Source: Microcaldota archaeon (GTDB lineage Archaea > Micrarchaeota > Micrarchaeia > Micrarchaeales > CABMGC01). From it: a stretch of 5,246 bases of DNA. The notes below the pieces were generated by a model. The model did no database searches. It was not told the DNA's origin and was given only the letters and a program-made list of their open reading frames with translations. Below are positions 4,684 to 5,246 of this stretch, piece after piece. A program made the translations under genes and the position numbers. The stretch covers positions 1-5,246 of the forward strand of contig JAJZOS010000070.1 in NCBI GenBank assembly GCA_021851985.1. The letters run 5' to 3'. The stretch's first letter is position 1, and each line of letters opens with the position of its first letter.

Positions 4684-4758
4684 CTGCTAGATATTTTAAC
4701 GATGATTCTGAAGTCCATGAAGACAGGCATTGAAGCCAGAAACATGGAACTTAAATTT

Positions 4759-4780
4759 AAAAACATTTTGCAATGTTTTT
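4759..4780 (+). terminator. Perfect 9-bp hairpin with trailing T run
   Basis: AAAAACATT, loop TTGC, AATGTTTTT, followed by another T. The T6 run (4776-4781) on the plus strand resembles an intrinsic terminator, perhaps a backup for tRNA-His read-through, insulating the reductase gene. An AT-rich chance palindrome or protein-binding site is also possible. Confidence 0.4.
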
Positions 4781-4798
4781 TGGTACTATTTTTCATCC

Positions 4799-4810
4799 GC
4801 ACTGTAGTGC
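4799..4810. promoter_or_regulatory. Palindrome GCACTGTAGTGC, candidate operator
   Basis: A 5-bp inverted repeat around GT lies three bases upstream of a TATA-like TTTAAATA (4814-4821), about 75 bp before the reductase start. It covers the BRE side of that box, a normal place for archaeal operator control. It does not clearly match the bacterial NrdR box and only one copy is seen. Confidence 0.3.
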
Positions 4811-4853
4811 TTGTTTAAATATTTTTGTTGTGAATTCAATCTTTGCTGACGAC

Positions 4854-4861
4854 TTATATAC
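4854..4861 (+). promoter_or_regulatory. TATA box of the ribonucleotide reductase gene
   Basis: TTATATAC is centred about 26 bp before the ATG at 4884, predicting a leaderless transcript from that codon. It overlaps the region just before an in-frame upstream ATG (4863), which argues against that ATG as the start. A second TATA-like element at 4814-4821 could give a ~40-base leader. Confidence 0.5.
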
Positions 4862-4883
4862 GATGCATGATTTTGGCGATGAT

Positions 4884-5246
4884 ATGGCTCCGAAGGATGA
4901 AAACAAATCTATTACTGAAGTTGAAATGACGCCAAACATCAATAGAATAGACTTGCCTAAGGAGACCCTGGATTTCTTTAACGGAGACGAGATAAGGGCG
5001 CGCGTTTTCTTTGAGAAGTACTCCCTAAAGGATGATTTAGGAAATATTACGGAAAAACTGCCTTCGGAGATGTGGGACAGGATTGCCGGGGAAATATCGG
5101 GTGTTGAAAAAACTGAAGAGAAGAGGAAGGAATGGAGAGAAAAATTCAGATGGCTGCTCGGGGATTTTAGGTTCCTGCCAGGAGGAAGAATACTTTTTGG
5201 TGCGGGACAGAAGAGGAATTCGACGCTCCTTAACTGCTATGTCATT
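4884..5246 (+). CDS. Ribonucleotide reductase large subunit, N-terminus (cut by window)
   Basis: The frame is open to the window edge (121 residues visible). It ends with FRFLPGGRILFGAGQKRNSTLLNCYVI-like sequence (visible in parts: RFLPGGRILFGAG at 96-108, TLLNCYVI at 114-121). This is the substrate-entry strand region of ribonucleotide reductases, which make deoxyribonucleotides for DNA synthesis. C118 corresponds to the first of the two redox-active cysteines that re-reduce the active site (C225 in E. coli NrdA). The PGGRI version is typical of adenosylcobalamin-dependent (class II, NrdJ-type) enzymes, though class I cannot be excluded without the rest. The part before it (about 24-95) is helical and charged, and I see no ATP-cone motif, so allosteric activity control by a cone is probably absent. 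Start chosen by TATA spacing; ATG 4863 would add seven residues. Confidence 0.85.
   Translation, partial: MAPKDENKSITEVEMTPNINRIDLPKETLDFFNGDEIRARVFFEKYSLKDDLGNITEKLPSEMWDRIAGEISGVEKTEEKRKEWREKFRWLLGDFRFLPGGRILFGAGQKRNSTLLNCYVI

Noticed and set aside
4539..4733. 64-codon plus-strand frame over tRNA-His
   Set aside because: It is a translation of the tRNA and its flanks.
4702..4818. A 38-codon plus-strand frame (MILKSMKTGIEARNME...) with a hydrophobic end in the spacer after tRNA-His
   Set aside because: No promoter at suitable spacing, it runs through the hairpin and the palindrome, and nothing suggests conservation; probably chance.

Overview
The window looks archaeal, most likely a DPANN-type lineage such as Micrarchaeota (inference; no rRNA or marker gene is present to prove it). 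The reasons are: TATA boxes about 26-30 bp before start codons with no Shine-Dalgarno sequences (leaderless transcripts), a tRNA gene interrupted after position 37, tRNA-His with an encoded G-1 and C73, no complete encoded CCA, and a class III signal peptide (pilin-like) protein whose N-terminus (SAMEYLMTYGWAI) is common in Micrarchaeota-like genomes.

Layout. 1-651 (-) is the N-terminal 217 codons of an unrecognised protein. 772-1164 (-) is an Lrp/AsnC-family regulator that shares a compact divergent TATA region with a small charged protein (1211-1435, +). 1442-2512 (-) is a type I-beta DAHP synthase, the first enzyme of the shikimate pathway, converging on the small gene with a 6-bp gap. 2625-3236 (-) is the pilin-like secreted or membrane-anchored protein. 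3287 to about 3473 (-) is non-coding now and appears to be the decayed 3' end of an IS200/IS605-type tnpB element, with its right-end hairpin. 3536-3657 (-) is an intron-containing tRNA with anticodon CAT. 3708-4553 (-) is a ten-helix EamA/DMT transporter. 4611-4683 (+) is tRNA-His(GTG), divergent from the transporter. 4684-4853 is an AT-rich spacer with two palindromes, followed by a TATA box and the N-terminus of a ribonucleotide reductase large subunit (4884 to window end, +).

There is no long operon: nearly every gene has its own TATA box, and the genes serve separate household jobs (aromatic amino acid synthesis, dNTP synthesis, transport, surface structure, translation). The most notable items are the tnpB/right-end fossil between the pilin-like gene and the tRNA, the tRNA intron that is complementary to its own anticodon loop, and a pair of TTAC...GTAA palindromes next to the Lrp/AsnC gene. 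I do not see a convincing complete novel system.
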